The notes: generated by a model not told the origin, from the letters alone. 64,000 nucleotides of DNA from Leptolyngbyaceae cyanobacterium RM1_1_2 (GCA_012032345.1 JAAUQI010000005.1:1-64000), one strand, 5' to 3'; positions 17,494-26,454 are shown, numbered from the stretch's first letter. Numbers and translations are program-made.

Positions 17494-17952
17494 TTATGGC
17501 TCAGATTTTAACGATTTGAGCAGATGAGTGGGACGGACTAGTCGAACGTCGTCATAGCGATCGCGGTGGTGAATCAGCATGTAATGCTCGTACTCGTACC
17601 AGTGCATTTCTCCTTTTTCTTGATTGCACCTGCGGCAGATGACCCAGAGATTTCTAAAATCTAGCGACAGCCACGGATATTGCGCTCGGGGCAGTTTGTG
17701 GTCAATAGTGCGTCCGCCCACATCGGCAAATCTCTCACCGCAGCTCGGACAGTGCCAGTCAGAATTATCTTTGGCCCACTGCTGGCTGGCCAGAGTCGTA
17801 CCGTGTTGGCGATCGCCGCCATTGATGTAGCGCCAGTAATTAAACTTTTGATAGTCCTCTAGATCCTGAGGCGTCAGCTTGTGATACCGCCTGTTGCCGA
17901 TCTGATCGGCTAGCTTAAAAAGATTTTCCAGATCTTTGCTGTCGGGGTTCAT
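17494..17952 (-). CDS. HNH endonuclease
   Basis: 152 residues. Residues 68-110 form a zinc-ribbon HNH fold: CPSCG (Cys68, Cys71), RTIDHKLPRAQYP with the Asp84-His85 catalytic pair, FRNLWVICRRCNQEKG with Asn101 and Cys106/Cys109. HNH proteins nick or cut DNA with one metal. The N-terminus (residues 8-23, LENLFKLADQIGNRRY) closely matches a segment in the product of the next gene upstream in transcription. It is the last gene of a three-gene cassette, 15 bases after the middle gene. It may be the effector of a defence or mobile unit, but no known system is recognised. Confidence 0.88.
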   Translation of the reverse strand: MNPDSKDLENLFKLADQIGNRRYHKLTPQDLEDYQKFNYWRYINGGDRQHGTTLASQQWAKDNSDWHCPSCGERFADVGGRTIDHKLPRAQYPWLSLDFRNLWVICRRCNQEKGEMHWYEYEHYMLIHHRDRYDDVRLVRPTHLLKSLKSEP

Positions 17953-17967
17953 AACGCGTGACTCTGG

Positions 17968-18393
17968 TTAGCTATGCTTTTTAAGACGAACATTTTTCCT
18001 GACTCTAACAGCAGCGCCCCGTCTGTAGTCAACAGATTCAGAGTCTTCCTCTGGAAACTGCCGATCGACAATTTCTGAAATAGCGTTAACTTCTTGAGCA
18101 AGCTGCTGGTCAAAAGCTTGAATTTCTTCGTCACTCTGATACCTTTTACCAATGCGGTCGGCCTGCAAAAAGAGATCTTCTAAGGTCGGCTCGTCGTCAG
18201 CTATATGAGCAAGTAGCTGCTCGATCTTTTGATATAACTTGACAACGCTGTCCCAGCCTACGTTTTTGTAGCCTTTCTGCTTGAGCCAGGTTTGATCTGC
18301 TTTGGGTAGCTGGCTGCGGCGCTCAGAGTTAGAGCGCTGGACTTGGCGGTATCCTCTGCCGTTGAATTTTCGTGGACTTTTTTGACTGGTCAT
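17968..18393 (-). CDS. Uncharacterised basic protein of the HNH cassette
   Basis: 141 residues from the ATG at 18393; a GTG at 18420 would overlap the upstream gene by 16 bases. The N-terminal 30 residues are Arg/Ser/Lys-rich and probably disordered. A helical region follows (TWLKQKGYKNVGWDSVVKLY), then LEDLFLQADRIGKRYQ at residues 71-86. That segment shares nine of fifteen positions with the start of the adjacent HNH protein. An acidic patch and a strongly basic tail (RRGAAVRVRKNVRLKKHS) end the protein. No family is recognised; a nucleic-acid-binding or adaptor role is an inference from charge and neighbours. Confidence 0.75.
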   Translation of the reverse strand: MTSQKSPRKFNGRGYRQVQRSNSERRSQLPKADQTWLKQKGYKNVGWDSVVKLYQKIEQLLAHIADDEPTLEDLFLQADRIGKRYQSDEEIQAFDQQLAQEVNAISEIVDRQFPEEDSESVDYRRGAAVRVRKNVRLKKHS

Positions 18394-18404
18394 AACTATC
18401 AGAG

Positions 18405-18989
18405 CTACCCTAAAGTCCACCGAAACAATCTGATTAGAGCTCTGCGAATTTCACTGTCTTCGTATTGCAGCAGTGCCTGAGTATCGCGGGCTAATCTGAG
18501 CCGAATTTGGTCAACGATGTTCTTCAGGTCTTTGTTGTCTTTTTTGAGGATTTCGTTAGCATCCGTTAGCTGATCGTTTTGAGTTGTTAGAGTTTGTACT
18601 TTGCCGAATAAATTCTTATTCTCAGTCGTTAGCTGCTGAATCTGTGCTGCAAGCTGCTGCTGTTCTTGCGACAGTTTATCTCTGCGATCGCGTGATGAAC
18701 CGTTGCTTTTTTCTAGTTTGGCGATCGTGTTTTCTAGTTTTTGGTGCTCTACCTGAAGCGCTTCTAATTTTTTCTTAGACTGCCCGTTCTGCCGACCAAT
18801 ATTTGCGTTATTTTTGCCAAGCTCCTGGTTTTTTGCAACCAAAGACTCAACTAGCTTGACTAGGCTAGGCTGGCTTTGCAAAGATTGCTCTAGTTCTTTG
18901 CATTCCTCTTCAGTCAAAGCCTTACTAACATTTTTATTGATGCCGTACTCGGCTTTCAGCCTGTCTTGAAGCTGCTTCTCTTCTGGCAT
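18405..18989 (-). CDS. Long coiled-coil protein of the HNH cassette
   Basis: 194 residues. A helical head (1-45) includes DRLKAEYGINKNVSKALTEE. A continuous coiled coil of about 115 residues (50-165) has repeated Leu/Asn/Gln heptads such as LTTENKNLFGKVQTLTTQND. The tail is RLARDTQALLQYEDSEIRRA, then LIRLFRWTLG. The tail and the INKNVSK head look familiar from uncharacterised cyanobacterial proteins, but I know no function. It is the first gene of the cassette, with a likely promoter between 18990 and 19137. There is no membrane segment, so it is probably cytoplasmic and oligomeric. Confidence 0.8.
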   Translation of the reverse strand: MPEEKQLQDRLKAEYGINKNVSKALTEEECKELEQSLQSQPSLVKLVESLVAKNQELGKNNANIGRQNGQSKKKLEALQVEHQKLENTIAKLEKSNGSSRDRRDKLSQEQQQLAAQIQQLTTENKNLFGKVQTLTTQNDQLTDANEILKKDNKDLKNIVDQIRLRLARDTQALLQYEDSEIRRALIRLFRWTLG

Positions 18990-19137
18990 TTACCGTCTCC
19001 CCTTGGGGGCCTGTGGTTTTATTATGCCTGGAGCCAACGATGATCTCTCGCAGTTTATGGTTCTCTTACACGTAACTTGCTAAATATTCAAAATTTGCTA
19101 GTCAGTAAGATTTCAACGCAGGCATGATTTTTGGCAC

Positions 19138-19167
19138 GCTCAGACAAGTGGCACAGCGCCATTGCCA
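19138..19167. repeat. 30-bp direct repeat, right copy
   Basis: Begins GCTCAGACAAGTGGCACAGC and ends CATTGCCA, with two C/T differences from the copy at 17456. It lies upstream of the coiled-coil gene and completes the bracket around the cassette. Confidence 0.8.
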
Positions 19168-19218
19168 GGTCTTTTTCTCCCTGGTCATGATGAAGGCGAC
19201 CTGAATGGAGAGGAAACT

Positions 19219-20012
19219 ATGAACTCTAGAGAAGTCAGTGGATTTCTGGGTTTGGCATCAGGACTGGCGCTGATTTTTTGCTGATCTTTGGGTTATTGCA
19301 GTGGCTGGAAATTCCTTCTGGCAGCTTTTTAGACTGGTTAATTGGGGCGGCTAGCTTCTGGTGGCTGGTGATAATCGTCACCGTTCCCTGGAATATTCAC
19401 TTTGAAGCCAAGGCCGTCTTAGCAGATGCCGAAACCTCCCGTCAAAAGGGAATCGAGGTGGATGAACAGCAGATGCGCTACGTGCAAACCCTATCGCGGC
19501 GATCGCTGTGGATTGCCATTGCGCTACATGCCCTCTCAGCCCTTGGGCTTTATCTGCTAGCCGCAACGGGCATCAGCGCCATTGGCTACATTAGCTCAGC
19601 GGCGGCGCTGCTATTGACTATTTTGCGACCGGCGATCGCGCTCTATCAGTATCTAGCTCAGCGTTTAGGCAGCATTCGCCACGGTCTGAAGTATCCTCGT
19701 GAAGACGTGGTGAGCCTGGGGCAGCAGGTGAGTGAACTAGAGACGTTTACCCGGCAGCTCCGCTATCAACTAAACCTGGATCAGCCTGAGGCTCATCCTG
19801 ACAGTTGGGCCTCAGCGCAGCAGCAGCAAATCACGGCCCTGCGAAAGGAACTGACCCAGCTTGCGGCCAGCCACGAAACCCTAACAGCTACCAACCAGTC
19901 TGAGCATAGCCGCCTGCGTCAGGAGGCCCGTAGCGCCATTGCCCAGCTCAGCAGCGACAGTCAGTTTTTAGAACATGTGCGTGAGATTATTCAGTTTTTC
20001 AAAGCAGCCTAA
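19219..20012 (+). CDS. Conserved membrane protein with C-terminal coiled coil (one apparent frameshift)
   Basis: The true start is the ATG at 19219, preceded by GAGAGGAAACT. The first 22 codons (MNSREVSGFLGLASGLALIF) then stop. The hydrophobic segment continues one frame back (LLIFGLLQWLEI) if the T6 run at 19274-19279 is read as T7. The restored protein of about 264 residues has four membrane segments: about 8-30, 40-60, and a pair around WIAIALHALSALGLYLLAAT and GYISSAAALLLTIL. A cytoplasmic coiled coil with heptads such as QQQQITALRKELTQLAASHE follows. I recall similar proteins in cyanobacteria without known function. The 3' end overlaps the convergent small gene by four bases. Confidence 0.75.
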
Positions 20013-20347
20013 TACTCTAGCAGCAGAGTGTCAGGGGGCTGGTCTAGTCCGCTGTTTAGTTCGTTTTTCAATCTGGTGTCTCTTGGCAAAAAGACGTTGC
20101 TGGTGGGCCAAGGAGACTGAGTAGGGGGCTGCGGTGGCGTTTTGTGTAGCCTTTGAGTTTGAGCGCTGAGTTCTGTCAGGCGGACATTGATGAGGCGGCA
20201 GCGCTGCTCTAATCCGCTGAGTTCGTGCTCTAGGCGCTTTTTCTCTACTGCCAGTTTGTACAGGTCGAGATGTTTAGACGCCTCTGATCGCTGGCGCGGC
20301 ATTGTGCTAATTTTGGTGCGATCGCCTCTAGAGCTTTGGGAGTGCAT
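20009..20347 (-). CDS. Small coiled-coil protein
   Basis: 112 residues. The central helix KHLDLYKLAVEKKRLEHELS, continuing to about residue 65, is a clear coiled coil. It is followed by a Pro/Thr-rich linker and a hydrophilic tail. The style is reminiscent of GvpV-like proteins found in gas-vesicle clusters, but no other gvp gene is present and the likeness is from memory only. An internal ATG at 20302 (MPRQRSEASK) is an alternative start. It is convergent with the membrane protein gene, sharing four bases. Confidence 0.65.
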   Translation of the reverse strand: MHSQSSRGDRTKISTMPRQRSEASKHLDLYKLAVEKKRLEHELSGLEQRCRLINVRLTELSAQTQRLHKTPPQPPTQSPWPTSNVFLPRDTRLKNELNSGLDQPPDTLLLEY

Positions 20348-20591
20348 AGTAGGGAGCTGTGTCGTTCTCTGTCGAGAGTGTACCCTGGCAGACGATGAGG
20401 CTAACCGACAATAATTACGATTTACTAAAGCTTGCGGCTGTGGTGATGTTCTTTACATTTATTACACCGCCAGCCAGAGATAATGACCCACTAGCTCCCA
20501 GAAAAGACGGATACCCAGTGTGAGTTCAGTTTAGTCTGGACTGAACTGCGATGCCTCTACCCGCTGATCGCCTGTCTTACCCCCTGCTTAA

Positions 20592-22298
20592 ATGCCCTTG
20601 CTTAAATGTATGAAACCGCAAATCATTGTCTGTGGTTTAGGTCGAACCGGATACCGCATCTTTTCATTACTCAAACAGCAGGGCGCTCAGGTTGTTGGCA
20701 TTCACTATCGCCCAATTTCAAATGCAGACGCCAGCATTATTGTCGGCGATATGCGAGCTGCTACTACGCTGCTCGCTGCCGGCATTCGTGAAGCCCATAC
20801 GCTGCTGCTGGCTAACTCTGACGATGCGCTGAATCTGGCTATTTTGACCCAGGCGCGGCTGCTCAATCCTCAGATTCGTATTATTAACCGCCTGTTTAGC
20901 ACTAGTTTGGGCGATCGCCTTGACAGCACCCTACCCCACCACGTCAGCATGAGCGTGGCGGCGCTGGCGGCTCCTCTATTTGCCTTTGCCGCTCTGGGAA
21001 ACCGGGCCATTGGGCAGATTCGGCTGATGAATCGCACCTGGCCTATCCACGAAGAATACATTGACGACGATCACCCCTGGAACGGTCGGCAACTGCGGGA
21101 GCTGTGGGAAAATCGCTCCCGGATGCTGATTTACTATCTGCCGAAGAATCAGTCAATTGACCTGGTTTCAGCCGTTGTGCAAAACAAAGCGCTGCAGACG
21201 GGCGATCGCCTGATTGTAGCCACCAAGCCCAGCCTGAACAAACGCCAAATTAATTTACTACAGCGGCTACAGCGATTTTTCGTTAGCTTTAGCCATTTTC
21301 GGCGGCAGAGTCGAGTAACGCTGCTGGTGCTACTGGTGCTGTTCATGACCATTTTTGCCGCGACTTTGACCTATATCAGCGTCAACTTTAATACTTCGTT
21401 TGTTGATGCCCTATATTTCTCAGTTGGCATGATTACGGGGGCCGGGGGGTTAGAAGAAGTGGCTGAAAAGTCTTCGGGCTTGATCAAAGTATTTACGGCG
21501 ACGATGATGCTGGTGGGGGCAGGGGTGATTGGCATTTGCTATGCCCTGCTGAATGATTACGTGCTGGGGGCGCGCTTTCAGCAGGTGCTCAATGCCGCTC
21601 GTTTGCCCCATCACCATCACTATGTTATTTGCGGGCTGGGCGGTGTCGGTTTTCAAATTGCTCATCAGCTTAAGCTAATGCATCAGGATGTTGTCGTGCT
21701 AGAGCGTGATCCCAACAACCGCTTTCTTAACGCGGCGCGATCGCTCAAAATTCCGGTAGTTATCGGCGATGCCAGCGTAGATGCCACCCTTGAAACTGCC
21801 CACATTCAGCAGGCGGCTGCCCTGCTAGCGGTTACCAGTGATGACACAATTAACTTAGAAGTGGCGCTAACTGCAAAAAGTCTGGCCCCCCGACTAGCGG
21901 TTGTGGTACGCAATCAGGATGCTGAGTTTGCTCAGCAGGTGCAGCAGGTGTTTGAGTTTGAGCGGGTGATGAGTCCAACTGATCTGGCTGCGCCCGCGTT
22001 TGCGGCGGCGGCATTGGGCGGTCGGATTTTGGGCAACGGCATGACAGCTAACAGCCTTTGGGTGGCGATCGCCACGCTGATTACTCTTGGGCATCCTTTT
22101 TACGGCAAATCTATTCGAGAAGCGGCAGCGATCGCAGATTTTGTACCGCTCTACGTGGAGTCACCTCAGGCCGTAGTTCATGGCCTGAACTTACTAGAGT
22201 ATGGCCTCAGCGAAAACGACGTGCTCTATCTAACGATGCCCGCCAACCGCATAGAGCAGCTCTGGCGTACCTCTTTGCTATCGCTGATGGCTAGCTAG
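20592..22298 (+). CDS. Dual-RCK potassium-channel-like protein with atypical filter
   Basis: 568 residues. The first NAD-binding RCK_N domain starts IIVCGLGRTGYRIF (about 11-24). A membrane pair follows: TM1 at about 243-264 (TLLVLLVLFMTIFAATLTYI) and TM2 at about 297-320. The pore-helix/filter region between them is ALYFSVGMITGAGGLEEV. The second RCK_N domain starts YVICGLGGVGFQIAH near residue 346. Channels of this fold normally carry TVGYG; here the filter position reads TGAGG, so selectivity for K+ is uncertain. RCK domains gate transport by binding nucleotides or ions. The start may instead be the ATG at 20610 (MKPQIIV). It is probably a plasma-membrane channel or regulator. Confidence 0.8.
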   Translation: MPLLKCMKPQIIVCGLGRTGYRIFSLLKQQGAQVVGIHYRPISNADASIIVGDMRAATTLLAAGIREAHTLLLANSDDALNLAILTQARLLNPQIRIINRLFSTSLGDRLDSTLPHHVSMSVAALAAPLFAFAALGNRAIGQIRLMNRTWPIHEEYIDDDHPWNGRQLRELWENRSRMLIYYLPKNQSIDLVSAVVQNKALQTGDRLIVATKPSLNKRQINLLQRLQRFFVSFSHFRRQSRVTLLVLLVLFMTIFAATLTYISVNFNTSFVDALYFSVGMITGAGGLEEVAEKSSGLIKVFTATMMLVGAGVIGICYALLNDYVLGARFQQVLNAARLPHHHHYVICGLGGVGFQIAHQLKLMHQDVVVLERDPNNRFLNAARSLKIPVVIGDASVDATLETAHIQQAAALLAVTSDDTINLEVALTAKSLAPRLAVVVRNQDAEFAQQVQQVFEFERVMSPTDLAAPAFAAAALGGRILGNGMTANSLWVAIATLITLGHPFYGKSIREAAAIADFVPLYVESPQAVVHGLNLLEYGLSENDVLYLTMPANRIEQLWRTSLLSLMAS

Positions 22299-22676
22299 AG
22301 CATGAAGTTCGCTACAGACAGTCCTGAAAGCTGCCCGGGCGATCGCAGCAGCTAGCCAAACAAACGGGTAGTTTTTGCAAAAATCAAAGAATAGACTGAT
22401 ATTTCAGGATTTTTTCCAGGCTTTGGATTGTGACAATCGTTAAGCTGGTCTAATATTACAAACAATCCCTGCTAATACCGTTGAGTGTAATTAGCCAGAT
22501 CAGATGCTGCTGGTAACCTGTAAGTTTCTGTAGATAGATTGTCTGTCAGCACTGCTGTTTTCTTTCAAACTGCAGGCCCAGACAGCAGTATCTCAAACGA
22601 GTGCCCGTCAGGACTACCTGATACCCAAAGGCACTCTTTGTCAGCTAGTCATTGTCATCAATAGGCATTCTTCCCT
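22299..22676. other. Intergenic region before cruE
   Basis: About 380 bases with no coding frame. It follows the channel gene and should contain the promoter and leader of the cruE-cruH pair. No hairpin with a T run or known riboswitch was recognised. Confidence 0.45.
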
Positions 22677-24628
22677 ATGGGTCGGTTGTTCGATTCAATT
22701 TTGCTTCAGTTCCTGTCTCGTCGAACGGTTCTCAAACTCTTTGGGGTAGGCGCTGTAGGCAGTGCATTAGGGTACAGTCGCTTATCTAAGCCCCAGCCAA
22801 CCATCCATCAGCAAGACGCTCTCTCTCTGCCCCGTCAGGTCAGTCGCCCCCTCAAGGTGGCTGTTGTGGGCGGCGGTCTAGCGGGGCTGGCTGCTGCCTA
22901 TGAGCTGAGCCAGCGCGGTGTGTCGGTGACTCTGCTGGAGCGATCGCCGCAGCTAGGGGGCAAAGTTGCTAGCTGGGCGATTGAGGTCAACGGTGAGCCG
23001 CTGATGATGGAACACGGCTTCCACGGCTTTTTCCCGCAGTATTACAATCTCTTTGGCCTAGTAGATGAGCTGAGCATTCAGCAAAATTTTAGGTCGCTGA
23101 ATTTTTACTCAGTGGTTTACAAAGAGCGCTACGAGCCAGAAGTTTTTCGTCCCAGCCATTCGGCCTTTCCCTGGAACATTGTCGATCTGGCAGTTTCCTC
23201 GCCCAATCGCCTCAGGTGGGATATCAATCTGGCCAAGATCAAGCATTTAGAAGTTTTTCGAGAGATTACTGGCTTTCGGGTACCCCAGAGCTTTGAGCGG
23301 CTAGACGACATTTCTGTGGCCCAGTGGGTGGAGAAAGACTTTCCCCGGGGGCTATATGACCTGTACTTTTTGCCCTTTGCTAAATCTAGCCTGAACGCGC
23401 CGGACACCATGAGTGCGGGAGAACTGATGCAGTTCTTTCACTTTTATTTTTTGGCAATCCTGAAGGGCTGGCCTTTAATGGTACCCGTCAGGACATGGGC
23501 CGCAGCTTGGTGCAGCCGATTGCCGCCGCAATTGAGGCCAACGGTGGCCGGATTATTACAGAGGCAACTGTCAGTCGGCTGAGCTGGCAGGACGGTCAGC
23601 TCACGGGGCTAACCTTTCAGCAGGGCGATGCCCGTAGCAGCAGCGTTCCCTTTTGGGTGGATCGCAATGTGCTGCTCAGCACTGATGAGATGGAATATTA
23701 CGGCGCGGGCGATCGCCTGTTTGCCCGCAAACCCAAAAGCGATCGCGCCCTGTCGCTCACCTGCACCCACCAGGGCTGCAGCGTCCACCCGCAAGTTGCA
23801 GCGGCTAATAATGGCTTTTACTGCCCCTGTCACGGTGCAGCCTACGCGGCTGACGGTGAGGTAGTTAGCGGCCCTGCCCAGCGAAATCTGGCTCAGTTTC
23901 AGGTACTAGACAGCACCGAAGCTCAGGTGCAGCTGGTGGCGATCGCCGCTGACGGCCCCATGACTGAAGAAGCCCTAGAGGCAGACTATTTCATTTTGGC
24001 GGCAGATGTCCCCGGCATGAAGCATCTGTTCTCGCTGTCTGAGGGACAGCCGCCGACCGCAGTGGTTACCCAGGTTGAGCAGCTTGCCGTCGCCGATCCC
24101 TTCGCGGTGGGCCGCTTTTGGTTTGACCGTGACTTTGACTGGAACCATAGCTGGTTTACCTCGCTCTCTGGCTACCGCCTCACTGACAGCATCACCCTCT
24201 ACCACCGCATCCAAGAAGACTATATTGCCTGGGCCGACAAAACCGGCGGCAGCGTGGTTGAGCTACATGCCTACTGCTATAAAGAAAAAGAATTTCCCAC
24301 CCAGCAGGACTTGCTCAATACCTTCCAGGCCGAGCTGTTTGAAATTGTGCCTACTTTGGGTACAGCCAAACTGCTGCACCGTCAGCTGGTTAACCAAAAA
24401 AACTTTGCTGGCTTTCCCCCTGGTAGCTACCCCAATCGCCCAGAAACCCTGACTGCGGCCAAGAGCCTGCTGTTTGCTGGGGACTGGGTAAAGATGCCCT
24501 TTCCCTGCGGCCTGATGGAGCGGGCAGTTAGCAGTGGGCTACTGGCGGCTAATGCTGTCTGCCAGCAAGAGGGCGTACAGCGGCGTCCGCTGATGTCGGT
24601 GAATCCAGAAGGCGTATTAAAAATTTAG
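22677..24628 (+). CDS. cruE: Beta-carotene desaturase/methyltransferase CruE (one apparent frameshift)
   Basis: An FAD-dependent amine-oxidase fold: KVAVVGGGLAGLAAAYELSQ binds FAD, and a C-terminal FAD block (SLLFAGDWVKMPFPCGLMER) closes the fold. A Rieske [2Fe-2S] motif is embedded in the middle: CTHQGC and CPCHGAAY, with the C-x-H and C-x2-H ligand pairs. This combination is what I associate with CrtU/CruE, which converts beta-ionone rings to aromatic chi or phi rings. After FFHFYF the frame is lost; GNPEGLAFNGTRQDMGRSL follows one frame back, repaired by reading the T6 run at 23447-23452 as T7. cruH follows after five bases. Confidence 0.8.
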
Positions 24629-24633
24629 GGCTA

Positions 24634-25737
24634 ATGGACGTAACTCAGCTAGCTACATCAGCTAATGGAGAGACAGCAGCGATCGCCCCAGGCGTATCAG
24701 ATACCTCAAGCAGCTCAGATATTCGCCAGCTCAGAATCAACCTCAATCACTGGTACGCTATCGCCCAGAGCCGCGAACTCACCCAGCAGCCCTTAGCTGT
24801 CACCCTCTGGCAGCAGGCCATTGTTCTCTACCGCGATGCAGTCGGCCAGGTGCAGGCACTCGAAGATCGCTGTCCCCACCGTCAGGTAAAGCTAAGTCAC
24901 GCTCAGGTAGTCGAGGGCAAACTGGAATGTGCCTATCACGGCTGGCGCTTTGACGCAGCCGGTACCTGCGTCCATGTGCCCTATCTGGCCGACCATCAAA
25001 AATTACCCACCTGCAAAATCCGCACGTATCCAGTGCGAGAGCAGGCCGGGTTTATCTGGGTATTTCCAGGTGAAGCCCAAAAGCAGGCGGCGTGTGAACC
25101 GCTGCCGCTGCCAGAGTGGGATCACCTCAACTACATTGCTACCGTCTCCATCATTGAGGCCGAGGCCCACTATTCTTTTCTGATTGAGAATCTAATGGAC
25201 ATGTATCATGGGCACCTGCATGACAGCTATCAGGCTTGGGCCGACCCGGTTTTACAGGGACTAGAGGAAAGCGATCGCACAGTTAGTGCCCACTACGAGG
25301 CTCAAAGCTACTACAAAATCGACAAAATCTGGTCGGTTTCTCAGCTTTTTTTCCCGGCTCTGCGGCAGCTGCACCCCGAGCCCTTAGATGTCAGCTACCT
25401 GTATCCCCACTGGCGATCGACGCTGGGCCAGGATTTTGTAATTTGCTGCCTGTTTTGTCCCCAAGGGCCAACCCGCACCCGCGCCTTTCTAATCCATTTC
25501 ACCTCTCTCAATGCCTTTCACCGTTTACACAAGCTGCCTGTGTGGTTTCGCCGCTGGGTGCGTGACAGCCTGTTTGGTTCGGCTCAAAAACTGCTGGATG
25601 GCCTGGTTGAGCAGGATGTGCTGATGGTTGAGGAAGAACAGCAGGCTTATCTACAAAACCCCGATCGCCGGGGGCCAGAGCTAAACCGGACACTCACGAG
25701 CGTACAGCGATTGATCTCTCATCAGGCAAAACTGTAG
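24634..25737 (+). CDS. cruH: Rieske non-haem iron oxygenase CruH
   Basis: 367 residues. After a disordered Ser/Ala-rich start, the Rieske domain (about 45-150) has CPHRQVKLSH and CAYHGWRFD, the C-x-H and C-x2-H cluster ligands. The catalytic domain has ENLMDMYHGHLHD, with the His pair and acidic residue expected for mononuclear iron. In Synechococcus sp. PCC 7002, CruH oxidises the C-18 and C-18' methyl groups of renierapurpurin on the way to synechoxanthin. The direct adjacency to cruE (five-base gap) supports the assignment over a generic chlorophyll-type Rieske oxygenase. It is probably membrane-associated, because the substrate is a carotenoid. Confidence 0.78.
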   Translation: MDVTQLATSANGETAAIAPGVSDTSSSSDIRQLRINLNHWYAIAQSRELTQQPLAVTLWQQAIVLYRDAVGQVQALEDRCPHRQVKLSHAQVVEGKLECAYHGWRFDAAGTCVHVPYLADHQKLPTCKIRTYPVREQAGFIWVFPGEAQKQAACEPLPLPEWDHLNYIATVSIIEAEAHYSFLIENLMDMYHGHLHDSYQAWADPVLQGLEESDRTVSAHYEAQSYYKIDKIWSVSQLFFPALRQLHPEPLDVSYLYPHWRSTLGQDFVICCLFCPQGPTRTRAFLIHFTSLNAFHRLHKLPVWFRRWVRDSLFGSAQKLLDGLVEQDVLMVEEEQQAYLQNPDRRGPELNRTLTSVQRLISHQAKL

Positions 25738-26090
25738 GCGATCGCGCTGCATTAGCTCTTCTAGCAACTGGGGTAACCCTAAGCTCTAAACCTAGGAAAT
25801 TTTATAAACTTCAAAAGAACTGTCCTTATAGGTTTTCTGTAGGCGATCGCATTCCAGATTGTTTGTCCCGCTAAATACTGCATGAGTGATCCGATATTCA
25901 GACACAATCTGCTATGAGATTTCACAGCGATTTCTACGCAGCGTCGAGTAAGTCACCCAAAACCTGTCTCAGCAATAAAACTTAAATCTTTGGGACTATC
26001 GATTAAGTCCTGCAAAATAGTACGCTGTTGAACAAGTCTTTGACTCACTACTGGCCGTAATATTGGGCTTTCAAGAAGAGGAATAATTCA
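25738..26090. promoter_or_regulatory. psaE upstream region
   Basis: About 350 bases without a coding frame before psaE. It should hold a strong light-regulated promoter, since PsaE is abundant. A GAAGAGGAATAA segment just before the ATG gives a purine-rich ribosome site. Exact promoter boxes cannot be fixed by eye. Confidence 0.45.
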
Positions 26091-26300
26091 ATGGTTCAAC
26101 GTGGTTCTAAAGTTCGGATTCTACGCAAAGAATCTTACTGGTACCAGGAAGTCGGCAACGTAGCATCGGTTGACCAAAGCGGTATCATTTATCCGGTTGT
26201 AGTCCGATTTGACAAAGTTAACTATTCAGGTATTAACACTAACAACTTTGCTGAAAGTGAATTAGAAGAAGTATCTGCGCCCAAGGCTAAGAAAAAGTAA
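26091..26300 (+). CDS. psaE: Photosystem I reaction centre subunit IV
   Basis: 69 residues, full length. The SH3-like fold is evident from [40 protein letters not shown] and [18 protein letters not shown]. PsaE sits on the cytoplasmic face of photosystem I and helps dock ferredoxin and support cyclic electron flow. The C-terminal Lys-rich tail (APKAKKK) is typical. It lies upstream of mutM, an arrangement I recall from other cyanobacteria. A hairpin invaded by a dispersed repeat follows the stop. Confidence 0.97.
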   Translation: MVQRGSKVRILRKESYWYQEVGNVASVDQSGIIYPVVVRFDKVNYSGINTNNFAESELEEVSAPKAKKK

Positions 26301-26319
26301 GCCATACTGCTGAACCTGA

Positions 26320-26454
26320 TTGACTGACAAAAGCTCCTCGCGTAAGTTGGGTGAAACGAAGTGAAACCCAACGCCAACAACGGTTTCGCTGGGTTGCGCC
26401 CAAGCTTCACCCAGCCTATAGCAGACTCACAGGTTCAAGAGTTTTGTCAGTCAA
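26320..26454. terminator. Probable psaE hairpin, interrupted by a dispersed repeat
   Basis: The 13-base arms TTGACTGACAAAA (26320-26332) and TTTTGTCAGTCAA (26442-26454) are perfect inverted copies. They enclose the family 2 repeat. Without the insert they would form a stem just after the psaE stop that could end transcription. The terminator role is inferred. Confidence 0.5.
26342..26421. repeat. Dispersed palindromic repeat, family 2, copy A
   Basis: An 80-bp element with inverted ends (GTAAGTTGGGTGAAAC left; GCTTCACCCAGCCTATAG right). It matches 63921-64000 with about ten mismatches and no gap by eye. Repeats with GTAGGTTGGGTGGAAC-type ends are common non-autonomous elements in cyanobacteria. 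No coding frame is present. Confidence 0.85.
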
